NCBI GenBank assembly: GCA_900766055.1
Contig: CAAFTZ010000170.1
Location: 1-6,811 of the forward strand
DNA: 6,811 nucleotides
Source of the DNA: an uncultured Parasutterella sp.
GTDB lineage: Bacteria > Pseudomonadota > Gammaproteobacteria > Burkholderiales > Burkholderiaceae_F
Direction of reading: 5' to 3'
The notes under the pieces were generated by a model. It searched no databases. It was not told the origin of the DNA and worked only from the letters and a program-made list of their open reading frames with translations. The position numbers and the translations under genes are program-made. Positions 6,046-6,811 of the stretch are shown one piece after another (position 1 is the first letter of the stretch; each line of letters begins with the position of its first letter).

Positions 6046-6720
6046 ATGTCCAGTATTCAGCATAAATTTATTGAGTTTTGTATTGAATCCAAAGTATTAA
6101 GGTTCGGAGAATTTAAAACTAAGGCCGGCCGCCTGTCGCCCTATTTCTTTAATGCGGGCTTATTTAATACCGGCGCCATGCTCTCAAAACTTGCGGACTT
6201 TTACGCCCGCACTTTGATCAAGGCTATGGAAGAAGGGCGTATCGAGTGCGACATGATCTTCGGACCGGCATATAAAGGCATTACCTTGGCTGCCGCTGTT
6301 GCCATGAGAATGGCCGAACTCGGATACGATCTGCCTTTTGCCTATAACCGTAAGGAGGTCAAGGATCACGGCGAGGGCGGAAATACCGTCGGAGCCCCGA
6401 TTAAAGGGCACGTCGTGATCATCGATGACGTGATCTCTGCCGGTACGTCGGTCGGAGAATCCGTCAAAATCATTGAAGCCTGCGGTGCTCATCCTTCGGG
6501 CGTTCTTTTAGCGCTGGACCGCATGGAATGTGCGGGTACAGCAGAAAAAGTGGCCGATCGTTCCGCTGTAGAAGACGTTAAGGCACGCTATGCCATGCCG
6601 GTGGTTGCAATCGCAGACCTCTCCGACTTAATGTCCTTCCTTAAAGAAACGAAGGATCCCGGCCTGTCTGCCTACCAAGAGGCGATTTTCGAATATCGCC
6701 GCAAATACGGCAGTAAATAA
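6046..6720 (+). CDS. pyrE: Orotate phosphoribosyltransferase
   Basis: PyrE joins orotate to PRPP to make orotidine 5'-monophosphate, the fifth step of UMP synthesis, in the cytoplasm. The 224-residue protein has the usual length of proteobacterial PyrE. It shows the N-terminal orotate-site motif KAGRLSPYFFN (26-36), GPAYKGI (73-79), the flexible catalytic loop YNRKEVKDHGEGG (100-112) with Lys103 and Lys106, and the PRPP-binding signature VVIIDDVISAGTS (123-135). The start at 6046 has a properly spaced ribosome site and gives the normal N-terminus. It is transcribed alone: upstream is the divergent xthA, downstream a strong hairpin terminator begins within a few bases of the stop. No leader ORF or attenuator-like structure is visible in the short 5' leader. 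Confidence 0.97.
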   Translation: MSSIQHKFIEFCIESKVLRFGEFKTKAGRLSPYFFNAGLFNTGAMLSKLADFYARTLIKAMEEGRIECDMIFGPAYKGITLAAAVAMRMAELGYDLPFAYNRKEVKDHGEGGNTVGAPIKGHVVIIDDVISAGTSVGESVKIIEACGAHPSGVLLALDRMECAGTAEKVADRSAVEDVKARYAMPVVAIADLSDLMSFLKETKDPGLSAYQEAIFEYRRKYGSK

Positions 6721-6723
6721 CAA

Positions 6724-6777
6724 AAAAAGGGGATGTTGCAAAATTCGACTTTTGTCGGATTAGCACTTCCCCTTTTT
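6724..6777. terminator. Two-tier, probably bidirectional intrinsic terminator after pyrE
   Basis: A perfect 10-bp stem pairs AAAAAGGGGA (6724-6733) with TCCCCTTTTT (6768-6777). Inside it a second 7-bp hairpin pairs ATTCGAC (6743-6749) with GTCGGAT (6754-6760) around a TTTT loop, with one G-T pair; TGC/GCA (6737-6739 with 6763-6765) can bridge the two. The T run on the right ends pyrE transcripts, and the A run on the left would act as the T tract for a convergent transcript entering from the right. Confidence 0.8.
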
Positions 6778-6811
6778 CTTATAACCTTTTTTAGCTATCT
6801 CGTTTGGCTGC

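Overview
The window looks like a housekeeping stretch of a betaproteobacterial chromosome, probably Burkholderiales. The evidence is the ptsH-ptsI pair, an AmpG permease, and an exonuclease III gene divergent from pyrE, an arrangement I associate with betaproteobacteria. Base composition is close to balanced, which is low for the order and would fit a host-associated Sutterella or Parasutterella relative. That placement is inference, since no rRNA or other taxonomic marker is present.

Left part, plus strand (1-3015): the window opens inside the 3' end of an IscB-like (RRXRR/HNH family) RNA-guided nuclease gene of IS200/IS605-type elements. Its last codons lie in a nested GC-rich inverted repeat that resembles an element right end. 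Its stop codon is two bases from the first possible start of ptsH (HPr). ptsH is followed by ptsI (enzyme I) and a UPF0149 (YgfB/YecA-type) gene; ptsI and the UPF0149 gene overlap by 11 bp, so the three are probably one transcription unit. HPr and enzyme I are the general phosphotransferase components: enzyme I takes phosphate from PEP and passes it to HPr.

Middle part, minus strand (3012-5880): xthA (exonuclease III), rsuA (16S rRNA pseudouridine synthase) and ampG (muropeptide permease) form a compact operon read leftwards. Each junction is a 4-bp ATGA stop/start overlap. ampG and the UPF0149 gene converge and overlap by 4 bp at their stop codons, with no terminator between them.

Right part (5881-6811): a short divergent intergenic region with a candidate promoter precedes pyrE (orotate phosphoribosyltransferase, UMP synthesis). 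pyrE is followed by a strong two-tier hairpin terminator with an A tract on one side and a T tract on the other. No tRNA, rRNA or CRISPR array was seen, and no stretch over 300 bases lacks a gene. The least ordinary item is the mobile-element nuclease end lying directly against the PTS operon.
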